Shown one piece after another: positions 14,205 to 14,554 of a stretch of 14,554 nt of DNA. Both the position numbers and the translations under genes were made by a program. Source of the DNA: Clostridium sp. CAG:568 (GTDB lineage Bacteria > Bacillota_I > Bacilli_A > RFN20 > CAG-288); NCBI GenBank assembly GCA_000434395.1, contig FR878788.1, positions 1 to 14,554 on the forward strand, read 5' to 3'. Position 1 is the stretch's first letter, and each line of letters starts with the position of its first letter. The notes beneath the pieces are model-generated. The model had not been told where the DNA came from. It saw only the letters and a program-made list of their open reading frames with translations, and made no database searches.

Positions 14205-14554
14205 TTATTCACCTAAATAAACAGCTATTCTTCTACAAAACTCATCTTTATAAACTCTGCTTAAAGGTAATGTCTCATTCTTTAAAATAACATCTGTTTT
14301 TGTATAGCCTTCTACATAAAGCAGATTAATAATAAGTGATCTATTTATAGAAGCGAAGGAATTCTTATAAAAGAAATCCTTAACTTCATCAATCGTTCCT
14401 CTCATTTTATAAATTCCTTTATCAGTATGAAAGTTCAAATAATGTTTTTCACTTTCAATATATATTATTTTTGATGTGCTAATTTTAAGTACTTCTTCAG
14501 ATGTTTTGATTACAAAAAAACTCTCCTTATTCTGTACTGCACCCCTCTCACTGG
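14205..14554 (-). CDS. LytTR-family response regulator, C-terminal part (cut by edge)
   Basis: The reading frame is open to the right edge of the window, so only the last 115 or so codons are visible. They form a complete LytTR DNA-binding domain: FFVIKTSEEVLKI, then the conserved IIYIESEKHYLNFHT, a central FFYKNSFASINRSLIINLLY and the closing LPLSRVYKDEFCRRI. The acyl-phosphate receiver domain with its Asp would lie beyond the edge. It is translated just before the sensor kinase (2-nt gap), forming a two-component operon whose promoter is off the window. It probably activates the GH3 operon through the 21-bp repeats at 12854-12882 and may control itself, as LytTR regulators often do. Confidence 0.92.
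   Translation of the reverse strand, partial: SERGAVQNKESFFVIKTSEEVLKISTSKIIYIESEKHYLNFHTDKGIYKMRGTIDEVKDFFYKNSFASINRSLIINLLYVEGYTKTDVILKNETLPLSRVYKDEFCRRIAVYLGE

Noticed and set aside
1..14554. tRNA, rRNA, CRISPR arrays, insertion sequences or phage genes
   Set aside because: No cloverleaf, regular repeat-spacer array, transposase, integrase or terminal repeats could be seen on either strand.

Overview
The window is AT-rich, uses the standard code with UGA as a stop, has strong GGAGG-type ribosome binding sites and several probable TTG or GTG starts, and carries Bacillota-type families (ECF vitamin-type transporters with a fused ATPase, UppP, a LytTR/GHKL two-component system, a membrane-bound family 3 glycosidase). 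This points to a low-GC gut Bacillota, perhaps an Erysipelotrichia-like or related Bacilli lineage. The genus cannot be fixed from the sequence. No tRNA, rRNA, insertion sequence, phage gene or CRISPR array was seen.

Left part (1-4300): a decayed remnant of an AAA/DUF4143-type ATPase is followed by a small secreted lipoprotein gene with its own terminator. Next is a two-helix membrane protein gene that converges on a uppP-trmH operon. The two convergent genes overlap by 4 bp, and each appears to have its intrinsic terminator inside the other's coding sequence. A deoxynucleoside kinase gene is divergent from uppP. After it lies an untranslated-looking remnant ORF and a strong terminator.

Middle part (4327-7941): an ECF transporter operon has overlapping genes for an S component of unknown substrate, the T component and a fused double ABC ATPase. 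Directly downstream is a second S component of the QueT type (queuosine precursor uptake). It appears to have its own promoter and a leader that can fold into a small H-type pseudoknot hiding its ribosome binding site, which fits a preQ1-type riboswitch. Both S components probably share the one energizing module.

Right part (7982-14554, all on the minus strand): a LytTR response regulator (cut by the window edge) and an AgrC/GHKL-like sensor kinase are followed by a four-gene operon. That operon encodes a double-membrane-anchored, domain-permuted GH3 glycosidase, a four-helix membrane protein, a lipoprotein esterase of the feruloyl/acetyl esterase type and a second small membrane protein. Between the kinase gene and the GH3 gene, two copies of GGCAAAAA are exactly 21 bp apart, just upstream of an extended -10 promoter. 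This is the spacing expected of a LytTR operator. The simplest reading is a signal-responsive, cell-surface carbohydrate-degrading operon that joins a glycosidase to a deacylating esterase. A shared bidirectional terminator at 7911-7941 ends both this operon and the queT transcript.
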